Position numbers and translations under genes: made by a program
Shown here: piece by piece, positions 1 through 6,520 of the stretch
Layout: the number at the start of each line of letters is the position of its first letter
Position numbering within the stretch: position 1 is the first letter of the stretch
DNA from: Flavobacteriaceae bacterium
Lineage (GTDB): Bacteria > Bacteroidota > Bacteroidia > Flavobacteriales > Flavobacteriaceae
Direction of reading: 5' to 3'
NCBI GenBank assembly: GCA_002700405.1
Contig: PACY01000050.1
Span: forward strand, 14,893-22,065
DNA: 7,173 nt
Notes under the pieces: model-generated
What the model was told of the DNA's origin: nothing
The model's database searches: none
Seen by the model: only the letters and a program-made list of their open reading frames with translations

Positions 1-1
1 T

Positions 2-2257
2 AAATTTGAAATTAATGATCCTATTCAAGTAATAGATTTCTTAGCAATGAAGGGTGATTCTGTAGACAATATTCCTGGACTTCCTGGGGTTGGAGACAAA
101 ACAGCAAAAAAGTTTCTTAAAGAATATGGTAGTATTGAAAATCTATTGTCTAATACAGATAAAATCAAAGGGAAATTAAGAGAAAAGGTAGAGGCTAACA
201 GCGAGGCTGGCTTACTTTCAAAAAAACTTGCTACAATTATAACAGATGTCCCTGTCAATTTTGATGCCAATAAATTCAAACTATCTCTGGATAATCCTGA
301 AAAATTATTAGAAATATTTGCAGAATTAGAATTTAGAAGATTAGCTGAAAACTTTAATAAAATATTTCATGATAAAATTGAAAAAGTAAAAGATCCTGTT
401 AAAGAAATTATTGTTGAAAAAAAATCATTTACTGCTGGTCATGGTCAATTTTCTCTTTTTGATCAGGAGAAAAAAAATGTAAATGAAAATCTCTCTAAAA
501 GAGTTTCAAAAGATCAAGTTACTCATATCTTTCAAACTATTGATTCAAAAGTAAGCGCTAATCTTTTTCTAGATAAATTAATGAAACAAAGCTCTGTTGC
601 TTATAGCCTATTATTAGATGACAAAAATCCTTTAGAATCTAATTTATCTGGAATATCATTCTGCTGGAGCAATAACAAAATATATTTCCTTGATATTTTA
701 AGTTTAAATCGAATTGACAAAAAAATAGTACAAAAAATAAAATTATTTTATGAAAATAATTCCATTGAAAAAATTAGTGAAAATTTAAAGTATGATATAA
801 AATCACTGGCTAAATATAATATCTCCATAGAAGGAGAAATTTTTGATACAACACTCGCTCACTATTTAATTAATCCTGATATTAATCATAGCACTAAAAT
901 CATCTCTGAAAATTATTTAAATTATTCTATAATAAATGGAGAAAATAAAATTAACAACCTCTCTGATAAAACCAATATAATTTTTCAATTAAAAGGACTT
1001 CTTGAAAAAGAGTTAAAGCAAAATGAACATATTTCATTGTATAAAGAAATAGAAATTCCTGTTCTAAAAGTACTTGCTAGTATGGAAATAGAGGGTATTA
1101 ATCTAGATGTTGCTTTTTTAAATAAACTCTCAAAAGCAATAGATAAAGATATAGAGAAGACAAAAAAAATAATATATAGTGAATCAAAAGAAGAATTTAA
1201 TATATCCTCTCCAAAACAATTAGGTGAAGTTTTATTTGATAAAATGAAAATAATATCTAATCCAAAAAAAACAAAAACTGGACAATACTCAACCTCTGAA
1301 GATGTTTTATCATATCTTGCAAAAGACAATGATTTTGTTAAGCATATTCTTGAATACAGAAGCCTTACCAAGCTCCAAAACACATATATAAGAGCATTGC
1401 CTAATGAAGTATTAAAAGACACTGGGAAAATACACACAGAATATATGCAAACCGTTGCTGCTACTGGCAGATTAAGTAGTATAAATCCAAACCTGCAGAA
1501 TATTCCTATTAGAACCAGTAGGGGTAAAGAAATTAGAAGGGCATTTATTCCTAGAAGTAAGGACTTCGTTATATTATCAGCTGATTATTCTCAAATTGAA
1601 TTAAGAATAATTGCCGCATTAAGTAACGAGGAAAATATGATTAATGCCTTCAACAATAATGAAGACATACATTCATCAACTGCTGCTGCTGTATTTAATA
1701 CAAAAATTGAAAATGTAACCAATTCACAAAGAACTAACGCAAAGACAGTGAATTTTGGTATAATTTATGGTGTTTCTGCTTTTGGACTAAGCAACCAAAC
1801 AAATCTATCCAGAAAAGAATCTAAAGAATTAATTGAGACCTATTACGACAAATACCCTAAATTAAAGGAATATATTGCTCTGCAGATTGCATTTGCTAGA
1901 GATAAAGGATATGTAGAAACATTGCTAGGTAGAAGGAGATACCTAAAGGATATTAACTCATCAAACGCAGTGGTAAGAGGGGGTGCAGAGAGAAATGCTG
2001 TTAATGCTCCTATTCAGGGAAGTGCAGCAGACATAATTAAAATTGCTATGATTAATATTCAGTCTAAACTAATAAATAGAACATATAAAAGTAAAATGCT
2101 TCTTCAAGTACATGATGAATTAGTTTTCGATGTATTTAAACCTGAATTAAACGACATTATTTCTTTAGTAAAAGAAGAAATGGAAAATGCATTTTCATTA
2201 AAAGTTCCCTTAGATATAGACATGAATTATGGCAAGAATTGGTTAGAAGCACATTAA
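2..2257 (+). CDS. polA: DNA polymerase I, 5'-truncated by window edge; proofreading domain apparently inactive
   Basis: Family A DNA polymerase that fills gaps and removes RNA primers in replication and repair. The frame is open from base 2, so the Met at 47 is internal. By comparison with E. coli Pol I, roughly 170-180 N-terminal residues lie outside the window. Numbering from Met47: the end of the 5' nuclease (GDSVDNIPGLPGVGDKTA, helix-hairpin-helix) is at about 3-20. A linker with a clamp-binding-like QFSLF lies at 134-138. A 3'-5' exonuclease-like domain spans about 175-325. The polymerase domain follows to the end. The polymerase is intact: TGRLSS (Arg475), motif A DYSQIELR (Asp513), O-helix RTNAKTVNFGIIYG (Arg562, Lys566, Phe570, Tyr574) and motif C QVHDELVF. 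In the exonuclease domain, the positions of E. coli D355, E357, Y497 and D501 read Ser187, Leu189, Asn304 and Lys308; only the NLKYD aspartate (Asp250) remains. The protein ends KNWLEAH with TAA. Identity is certain; loss of proofreading is inferred from alignment by eye. Confidence 0.97.
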   Translation, partial: KFEINDPIQVIDFLAMKGDSVDNIPGLPGVGDKTAKKFLKEYGSIENLLSNTDKIKGKLREKVEANSEAGLLSKKLATIITDVPVNFDANKFKLSLDNPEKLLEIFAELEFRRLAENFNKIFHDKIEKVKDPVKEIIVEKKSFTAGHGQFSLFDQEKKNVNENLSKRVSKDQVTHIFQTIDSKVSANLFLDKLMKQSSVAYSLLLDDKNPLESNLSGISFCWSNNKIYFLDILSLNRIDKKIVQKIKLFYENNSIEKISENLKYDIKSLAKYNISIEGEIFDTTLAHYLINPDINHSTKIISENYLNYSIINGENKINNLSDKTNIIFQLKGLLEKELKQNEHISLYKEIEIPVLKVLASMEIEGINLDVAFLNKLSKAIDKDIEKTKKIIYSESKEEFNISSPKQLGEVLFDKMKIISNPKKTKTGQYSTSEDVLSYLAKDNDFVKHILEYRSLTKLQNTYIRALPNEVLKDTGKIHTEYMQTVAATGRLSSINPNLQNIPIRTSRGKEIRRAFIPRSKDFVILSADYSQIELRIIAALSNEENMINAFNNNEDIHSSTAAAVFNTKIENVTNSQRTNAKTVNFGIIYGVSAFGLSNQTNLSRKESKELIETYYDKYPKLKEYIALQIAFARDKGYVETLLGRRRYLKDINSSNAVVRGGAERNAVNAPIQGSAADIIKIAMINIQSKLINRTYKSKMLLQVHDELVFDVFKPELNDIISLVKEEMENAFSLKVPLDIDMNYGKNWLEAH

Positions 2258-2318
2258 TTTTATTTTTTTGACAAAAATCTATAGATAAGGCTCTCTGAAA
2301 ATATTTTTCAATATCTAT

Positions 2319-2348
2319 TTTGTTATATAATATATAATTGTAGATTTG
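2319..2348 (+). promoter_or_regulatory. Predicted Bacteroidota promoter for rplM-rpsI
   Basis: TTTG at 2319-2322 and TAGATTTG at 2341-2348 match the -33 and -7 elements of the Bacteroidota housekeeping sigma factor (TTG, then TAnnTTTG), with 18 bases between them. Transcription would start near 2353-2355, giving a leader of about 38 bases before the rplM ATG. The match is exact in the only gap where an rplM promoter is expected. However, TAnnTTTG turns up by chance roughly once per kilobase per strand at this base composition, so position and spacing carry most of the weight. Confidence 0.6.
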
Positions 2349-2391
2349 CATCCACTTTTGAGGTAAATATAATTTTAACTTAAAATATAGT

Positions 2392-2847
2392 ATGGATACA
2401 TTGAGTTATAAAACAATTTCAGCTAATAAATCTACAGTTAACAAATTGTGGGTGCTAGTTGATGCTGAAGGGCAAACTCTTGGAAGACTTGCATCGAAAG
2501 TTGCTATTCTGCTAAGAGGGAAACACAAGCCAAACTTTACTCCACATGTAGATTGTGGTGATAATGTTATCGTCATAAATGCTTCAAAAGTACATTTAAC
2601 TGGGAAAAAGTGGGAAGACAAAAAATATATTCGTTATACAGGATACCCTGGAGGACAAAGATCTCTTTCTGCAAATCAATTATTTGCTAAAAATCCCAAC
2701 TCAATTATTGAAAAATCAGTGAAAGGAATGTTGCCAAAAAATAAATTAGGCTCTGCTTTATTTCGAAACCTTTATGTTTATCATGATTCCAATCATACAC
2801 AAGAGGCGCAAAAGCCAGTATCAATTAATCTAAATGATATTAATTAA
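2392..2847 (+). CDS. rplM: 50S ribosomal protein L13 (uL13)
   Basis: Large-subunit ribosomal protein that binds 23S rRNA and acts early in 50S assembly. The 151-residue length is usual for Bacteroidota. Recognisable family stretches are the N-terminal MDTLSYKT, typical of this phylum, GRLASKVA at 31-38, PHVDCGDNVIVINA at 51-64, YTGYPGGQ at 82-89, VKGMLPKNKLG at 110-120 and QEAQKP at 137-142. The start is set by the conserved MDTLSYKT. There is no Shine-Dalgarno sequence before it, only AT-rich sequence with a small ATTTTAA/TTAAAAT inverted repeat at 2372-2386. The TAA stop overlaps the rpsI ATG by one base (TAATG), so the two genes are co-transcribed and probably translationally coupled. L13 and S9 are paired in most bacteria. 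Confidence 0.98.
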   Translation: MDTLSYKTISANKSTVNKLWVLVDAEGQTLGRLASKVAILLRGKHKPNFTPHVDCGDNVIVINASKVHLTGKKWEDKKYIRYTGYPGGQRSLSANQLFAKNPNSIIEKSVKGMLPKNKLGSALFRNLYVYHDSNHTQEAQKPVSINLNDIN

Positions 2848-3236
2848 TGGGAGAAGTAATTCATAAAATTGGAAGAAGAAAAACTGCAGTTGCTAGAATT
2901 TATTTAAAAAAAGGCAAGGGAAATATAACGGTTAATAATAAAGATTATAAAAATTATTTTCCAACACTTACACTACAATATAAAATTAATCAGCCTTTTA
3001 CGTTGACTAATAATGAAAAAACCTTTGACACTAGCATAACTGTTTATGGAGGTGGGGCAACTGGTCAAGTTGAGGCTATTAGATTAGGCTTGTCTAGAGC
3101 ATTATGTGAAGTTGATGAGAAAAATAGAGAAATCCTAAAGCCTGAAGGACTATTAACTAGAGATCCAAGAATGGTTGAAAGGAAAAAATTTGGTCAGAAA
3201 AAAGCCAGAAAGAAATTCCAATTCTCAAAAAGATAA
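2847..3236 (+). CDS. rpsI: 30S ribosomal protein S9 (uS9)
   Basis: Small-subunit head protein whose C-terminal tail reaches the P-site tRNA anticodon region. It has 129 residues, the normal length. The sequence shows GRRKTAVARIYLKKG at 9-23, GGGATGQVEAIRLGLSRAL at 68-86, LTRDPRMVERKKFGQKKA at 103-120 and the invariant basic ending FQFSKR. The ATG lies within the rplM stop codon (TAATG), which supports this start and implies coupled translation from the rplM promoter. The TAA stop is followed by a 113-base gap before rpsB with no obvious intrinsic terminator, so read-through into rpsB-tsf is possible. Confidence 0.98.
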   Translation: MGEVIHKIGRRKTAVARIYLKKGKGNITVNNKDYKNYFPTLTLQYKINQPFTLTNNEKTFDTSITVYGGGATGQVEAIRLGLSRALCEVDEKNREILKPEGLLTRDPRMVERKKFGQKKARKKFQFSKR

Positions 3237-3248
3237 TATTATTCAAAT

Positions 3249-3275
3249 ATGTTATAAATCAAAATTTAGTTTAGC
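3249..3275 (+). promoter_or_regulatory. Weak candidate promoter for rpsB-tsf
   Basis: TAGTTTAG at 3268-3275 differs from the TAnnTTTG -7 element at one fixed base. Only a poor -33 candidate (ATGTTA, from 3249) lies upstream. Transcription from it would begin near 3281, at the foot of the inverted repeat described next, which is why it is worth recording. No other position in this gap is a better match. The match is weak, and rpsB could equally be reached by read-through from rpsI. Confidence 0.25.
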
Positions 3276-3280
3276 ATCTA

Positions 3281-3320
3281 AATATCTAAGGCTTAATTTA
3301 ATTTATACCACTTAGATATT
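3281..3320 (+). promoter_or_regulatory. Perfect 10-bp inverted repeat, candidate rpsB leader hairpin
   Basis: AATATCTAAG at 3281-3290 is the exact reverse complement of CTTAGATATT at 3311-3320, enclosing a 20-base loop, 29 bases before the rpsB ATG. Within the loop, CTTAATT (3292-3298) is complementary to AATTAAG (3326-3332), so a second, crossing pairing is possible. No T-run follows the stem, which argues against an intrinsic terminator. In E. coli, S2 represses rpsB-tsf through its mRNA leader; a similar role here is inference only. The stem is AT-rich and therefore not very stable. Confidence 0.4.
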
Positions 3321-3349
3321 GCTATAATTAAGAACGTAAACTAATTCAA

Positions 3350-4276
3350 ATGGGAAAAATAGAAGTAAAAGATTTAATTAAAGCAGGTGTTCATTTTGGA
3401 CATCTCACAAGGAAATGGAATCCTAATATGTCTCCATATATTTATATGGAAAGAAATGGAATTCATATAATAAATTTATATAAGACAATAAGCAAGCTTG
3501 ATGAGGCTTCTTCAGCACTAGCTAAGATTGCAACATCTGGTAGAAAAATTTTGTTTGTAGCTACAAAAAAGCAAGCTAAAGATATAGTTGCAGATGCTGC
3601 CAATAAAGTAAATATGCCTTATATAACTGAAAGGTGGCCTGGAGGAATGCTGACTAATTTTATTACAATTAGAAAAGCAGTAAAAAAAATGAGCTCTATT
3701 GATAGAATGAAAGAAGATGGAACCTTTAATACTCTTTCAAAAAAAGAAAAACTGCAGGTAGGAAGGCTTAGAGAAAAATTGGAGAAAAATTTAGGATCAA
3801 TTGCTAATATGACAAGACTTCCTGGGGCCATTTTTGTAGTTGATGTAGTTCGAGAGAATATTGCAATTAAAGAGGCGCAAAAATTAAACATACCTATTTT
3901 TGCTATGGTTGATACAAACTCAGATCCAAGAGGGATTCAATATGTAATTCCTTCAAATGATGATGCCTCAAAATCAATTTCTAAAATTCTAGAATATATC
4001 GCAGAAGCAATTAAAGGCGGGTTAGAAGAAAGGGTCTCAGAAAAGGCAGCCAAAGAAGCAGAAGAAAAGGCAGCTGAAGAAACTAAAGAAGAGGTAGCCA
4101 AAGAACCTAAAGAAGAGACAGCTGAAGAAACTAAAGAAGAGGCAGCCAAAGAACCTAAAGAAGAGACAGCTGAAGAAACTAAAGAAGAGGCAGCTAAAGA
4201 AGAGGCAGCTGAAGAAACTAAAGAAGAGGCAGCTAAAGAAGAGGCAGCTGAAGAAACTAAAGAAGAAGAAAAATAA
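3350..4276 (+). CDS. rpsB: 30S ribosomal protein S2 (uS2) with long acidic repeat tail
   Basis: Small-subunit protein on the back of the 30S between head and body, near the mRNA exit; in E. coli it helps anchor S1. The conserved core is about residues 1-228, with GVHFGH at 13-18, ERNGIHIINLYKT at 34-46, RWPGGMLTN at 95-103, DTNSDP at 188-193 and PSNDDASKS at 201-209. Its length matches that of E. coli S2 (about 240 residues). From about 229 to 308 it continues as a Glu/Lys/Ala-rich, net acidic tail, probably helical or disordered. From residue 242 the tail is made of 16- and 13-residue repeats beginning AEETKEE. Acidic C-terminal extensions on S2 occur in flavobacteria; the near-identity of these repeats is what is odd. 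The start agrees with family alignment (IEVKDLI...GVHFGH); no Shine-Dalgarno is present. tsf begins 7 bases after the stop, the usual rpsB-tsf operon. Confidence 0.98.
   Translation: MGKIEVKDLIKAGVHFGHLTRKWNPNMSPYIYMERNGIHIINLYKTISKLDEASSALAKIATSGRKILFVATKKQAKDIVADAANKVNMPYITERWPGGMLTNFITIRKAVKKMSSIDRMKEDGTFNTLSKKEKLQVGRLREKLEKNLGSIANMTRLPGAIFVVDVVRENIAIKEAQKLNIPIFAMVDTNSDPRGIQYVIPSNDDASKSISKILEYIAEAIKGGLEERVSEKAAKEAEEKAAEETKEEVAKEPKEETAEETKEEAAKEPKEETAEETKEEAAKEEAAEETKEEAAKEEAAEETKEEEK
4073..4273 (+). repeat. In-frame tandem repeats (48 bp x2, 39 bp x2, partial) in rpsB
   Basis: The units are 4073-4120 (48 bp), 4121-4168 (48 bp, one base different, giving Val or Ala), 4169-4207 (39 bp), 4208-4246 (39 bp, identical to the previous) and a partial unit at 4247-4273. 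All begin GCTGAAGAAACTAAAGAAGA. The 39-bp unit is the 48-bp unit lacking 9 bases that include the Lys-Glu-Pro codons. Every unit length is a multiple of three, so gain or loss of copies keeps the reading frame. The near-zero divergence points to recent slippage or recombination. The + strand is strongly purine-rich through the array. Confidence 0.93.
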
Positions 4277-4283
4277 TATTATT

Positions 4284-5117
4284 ATGAAAATTTCTGCATC
4301 AGAAGTAAATAATCTAAGAAAATCTACGGGTGCTGGTATGATGGATTGTAAAAATGCATTGGTAGAAGCCAATGGAGATCTTGATAAAGCAATTGAAATA
4401 TTAAGAAAAAAGGGGCAAAAAGTGGCTGCAAAAAGAGCTGATAGAGATTCACATCAAGGTGCAGCAATTGCTATAACTAATAAGGAAAAAACTATTGGTG
4501 CAGCAATTGTATTAGCTTGTGAAACAGATTTTGTTGGGAAAAATGCTGACTTTGTTAATCTAGCAAATAAGCTGGCTAACATAGCTCTAAACTGTGACTC
4601 TAAAGAAGAGTTACTAAAGGCTTCAATTGACAATATGAATGTTGAAGAAAAACTTTTAGAACAAACAGGTGTTATTGGTGAAAAAATTCAAATCAATAAA
4701 TTTGTTAAAATTAATGCGCCATATGTTGGCTCATATATACATGCTGGAAATAAAATTGCAACTGTTATTGGGCTGTCTAAAACAAATGATAATTTGCTTG
4801 ATGATATGATGAATGTATCAAAAGATATTGCAATGCAGGTAGCAGCTATGAATCCTATTGCGCTTAATGAAGAAGGTGTAGATGCTGATGTAATAGAAAA
4901 AGAAATTGAAATAGCTAAAGATCAATTAAGAGCTGAGGGTAAGCCAGAAGCAATGCTAGATAATATTGCTAAAGGGAAGCTAAAAAGATTCTTTAAAGAC
5001 AATACATTAATAAATCAAGCATTTATAAAAGATACAAAGATTAGTGTTTCCGATTATCTTTCATCGTTTGACAAAGAACTTACTGTGACCTGTTTTGATC
5101 GAGTTTCTATAGGATAA
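4284..5117 (+). CDS. tsf: Elongation factor Ts
   Basis: Guanine nucleotide exchange factor that regenerates EF-Tu-GTP from EF-Tu-GDP in the cytoplasm. It has 277 residues, close to E. coli EF-Ts (283). An N-terminal UBA-like EF-Tu-binding domain (EVNNLRKSTGAGMMDCKNAL at 7-26, then EILRKKGQKVAAKRADR) is followed by the core with the catalytic TDFV motif at 81-84. TDFV inserts near the Mg/nucleotide site of EF-Tu in the known structure. It ends with the family-typical VTCFDRVSIG. The start follows alignment of the UBA domain and lies 7 bases after the rpsB stop. The 12-bp palindrome AATAATATTATT (4272-4283) fills the junction. No Shine-Dalgarno is seen. Confidence 0.98.
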   Translation: MKISASEVNNLRKSTGAGMMDCKNALVEANGDLDKAIEILRKKGQKVAAKRADRDSHQGAAIAITNKEKTIGAAIVLACETDFVGKNADFVNLANKLANIALNCDSKEELLKASIDNMNVEEKLLEQTGVIGEKIQINKFVKINAPYVGSYIHAGNKIATVIGLSKTNDNLLDDMMNVSKDIAMQVAAMNPIALNEEGVDADVIEKEIEIAKDQLRAEGKPEAMLDNIAKGKLKRFFKDNTLINQAFIKDTKISVSDYLSSFDKELTVTCFDRVSIG

Positions 5118-5147
5118 TTTCCGTTATAATATTTCTAAGATTAAAGG

Positions 5148-5180
5148 TTGTTATGAATTAAAAAATGTATAGTATATTTG
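5148..5180 (+). promoter_or_regulatory. Predicted Bacteroidota promoter for pyrH-frr
   Basis: TATATTTG at 5173-5180 matches TAnnTTTG exactly, and TTG at 5148-5150 lies 22 bases upstream, at the long end of the accepted 17-23 spacing. Transcription would start near 5185-5187, leaving a leader of only about 11 bases before the pyrH ATG. It is the best promoter match in the 79-base gap between tsf and pyrH and suggests pyrH-frr can be transcribed independently of rpsB-tsf. Chance matches are not rare in sequence this AT-rich. Confidence 0.5.
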
Positions 5181-5196
5181 TGTACATTTATTAATT

Positions 5197-5907
5197 ATGA
5201 GCTATAAAAGAATTCTCCTAAAACTTTCCGGAGAAGCCCTTATGGGAGATGATAAAGCAGCTGGCATTAATTCAAAAAAATTGTTGCACTATGCTAATGA
5301 AATTAAGAAAATACATAATATCGGCATCCAAATTTCAATAGTAATTGGAGGGGGAAATATCTATAGAGGGTTTAATAATACTGAACATAAAATTGATAGA
5401 GTACAAGGAGATTATATGGGCATGCTTGCTACATTAATTAATGGATTAGCTCTTCAAAATACACTTGAAAATATTGGAATTCCAACTAGACTCCAAAGTG
5501 CAATAAATGTAAATCAAGTGGCTGAGCCGTATATAAAAAGGAAGGCTATCAGGCATTTAGAAAAAAATAGAATTGTAATTTTTGCAGCCGGAACTGGCAA
5601 TCCATATTTTACAACAGACTCTGCTGCAGTTCTAAGAGCTATTGAAATTGAAGCAGATGTAATATTGAAAGGCACTAAAGTAGATGGAATTTATAATTGT
5701 GATCCTATAAAAAATTCAAAAGCTATTAAATATGAAAACATTACTTTTAATGAAGCTATATCTAAAGGATTAAAAATAATGGATACCACTGCCTTTACCC
5801 TAAGTCAAGAAAATAATTTGCCGATAATTGTATTTGATATTAATTTAAAAGATAATTTAATTAAAGCTGTATCTAAAGAAAAGATTGGTACAATTGTAAA
5901 TATTTAA
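5197..5907 (+). CDS. pyrH: UMP kinase (uridylate kinase)
   Basis: Bacterial UMP kinase of the amino acid kinase superfamily. It phosphorylates UMP to UDP with ATP in cytoplasmic pyrimidine nucleotide synthesis and is hexameric in its relatives. It has 236 residues, normal length. Visible motifs are the ATP/phosphate-binding LLKLSGEALMG at 7-17, the glycine-rich IGGGNIYRG at 50-58, GDYMGMLATLINGLAL at 71-86, the UMP-binding GTGNPYFTTDSAA at 132-144, ILKGTKVDGIY at 156-166 with a following DP, and MDTTAFTLSQENNLPI near the C terminus. No key residue appears missing. The start gives MSYKRILLKLSGEAL, as in relatives. frr follows after 10 bases, the common pyrH-frr pairing. Confidence 0.98.
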   Translation: MSYKRILLKLSGEALMGDDKAAGINSKKLLHYANEIKKIHNIGIQISIVIGGGNIYRGFNNTEHKIDRVQGDYMGMLATLINGLALQNTLENIGIPTRLQSAINVNQVAEPYIKRKAIRHLEKNRIVIFAAGTGNPYFTTDSAAVLRAIEIEADVILKGTKVDGIYNCDPIKNSKAIKYENITFNEAISKGLKIMDTTAFTLSQENNLPIIVFDINLKDNLIKAVSKEKIGTIVNI

Positions 5908-5917
5908 TAATAATAAA

Positions 5918-6476
5918 ATGAATGAAGAGTTAAATTTAATATTTGATTTAGCAAAAGAATCTATGTCAAATGCCATTGCTCATCTAGAAAAAAAGTTAAT
6001 GAATATTAGAGCGGGGAAAGCAAATCCTAATATGCTTTCTAGTGTGACAGTAGAATACTATGGGGTAAGTACTCCCCTATCCCAAGTAGCAAATATTAAT
6101 ACCCCTGATGGCAGAACAATAATTATTCAGCCATGGGAAAAATCAATTTTGCCTGATGTTGAAAAAGGGGTAGAATTAGCAAATCTTGGTTTTAATCCAA
6201 TGAATAACGGAGAAACAATCATTATTACTGTGCCTACCCTTACTGAGGAAAGAAGGGCAGAATTAGCAAGACAAGCTAAATCAGAAACTGAAGAAGCAAA
6301 AATTGCAGTTAGAAATGCGAGGAAAGATGCAAATAACGAAATCAAAAAATCTTCGGAATTTTCTGAAGATTTGAAAAAAAAATTCAGAATTAGATATTCA
6401 AGAAATAACTGATAGCTACATTTCTAAAATTGATAAAATTTTTGATCTTAAAGAAAAAGAAATAATGACTTTATAA
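5918..6476 (+). CDS. frr: Ribosome recycling factor, frameshifted at a 9-A run
   Basis: RRF works with EF-G to split the 70S ribosome after termination and is essential in most bacteria tested. The frame from ATG 5918 shows NIRAGKANPNML, VEYYGVSTPLSQVANI, QPWEKS, LANLGFNPMNNGE, PTLTEERRAELARQAK and AVRNARKDANNEIKKS, then SEDLKKK, and then degenerates into FRIRYSRNN with a stop at 6410-6412 (164 residues). The missing C-terminal helix is present in the next frame: NSELDIQEITDSYISKI, then LKEKEIMTL with TAA at 6474-6476. Removing one A from the run at 6374-6382 joins the two frames exactly into 185 residues, the standard RRF length. As written, the product would lack much of the last helix of the three-helix bundle. 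A sequencing or assembly error is most likely; a true mutation rescued by transcriptional slippage is the alternative. Identity is certain. Confidence 0.95.
6374..6382 (+). other. 9-A homopolymer, site of the frr frameshift
   Basis: Nine consecutive A residues follow TTG (Leu) in frr. It is the longest A-run I found in the window. Five 8-A runs (417-424, 470-477, 1162-1169, 1264-1271 and 3682-3689) all lie in intact reading frames. With eight A here the frr frame would be continuous. The extra base is therefore localised to this run with good confidence, whatever its cause. Confidence 0.9.
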
Positions 6477-6520
6477 TAATCTTTTAGGGAAGTATTGAGA
6501 TAATATTATAATTAAAAAAT

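Noticed and set aside
1..8. TAAATTTG match to the -7 promoter element
   Set aside because: It lies inside conserved polA coding sequence; matches of this kind are expected by chance in AT-rich DNA.
985..1437. 150-codon minus-strand open frame inside polA
   Set aside because: It lies opposite conserved polymerase-domain coding sequence and its product resembles no family I recognise.
2372..2386. ATTTTAA/TTAAAAT inverted repeat just before the rplM start
   Set aside because: All A/T arms with a one-base centre give negligible RNA stability; no independent support for an operator.
3237..3349. Intrinsic terminator after rpsI
   Set aside because: The only strong stem (3281-3320) is AT-rich and is not followed by a T-run, so it does not meet terminator criteria.
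4272..4283. 12-bp palindrome AATAATATTATT between rpsB and tsf
   Set aside because: It is made only of A and T, overlaps the rpsB stop codon, and has no room for a loop; likely chance.
4037..4372. Long open frame on the minus strand rich in Phe, Ser, Cys and Leu
   Set aside because: It is the reverse complement of the purine-rich S2 tail repeats; the FFSCLFF pattern just mirrors that array and it overlaps two certain genes.
5918..6412. RRF as a naturally short 164-residue variant
   Set aside because: The last nine residues match nothing in the family, while the next frame encodes the exact missing C-terminal helix up to the standard length.
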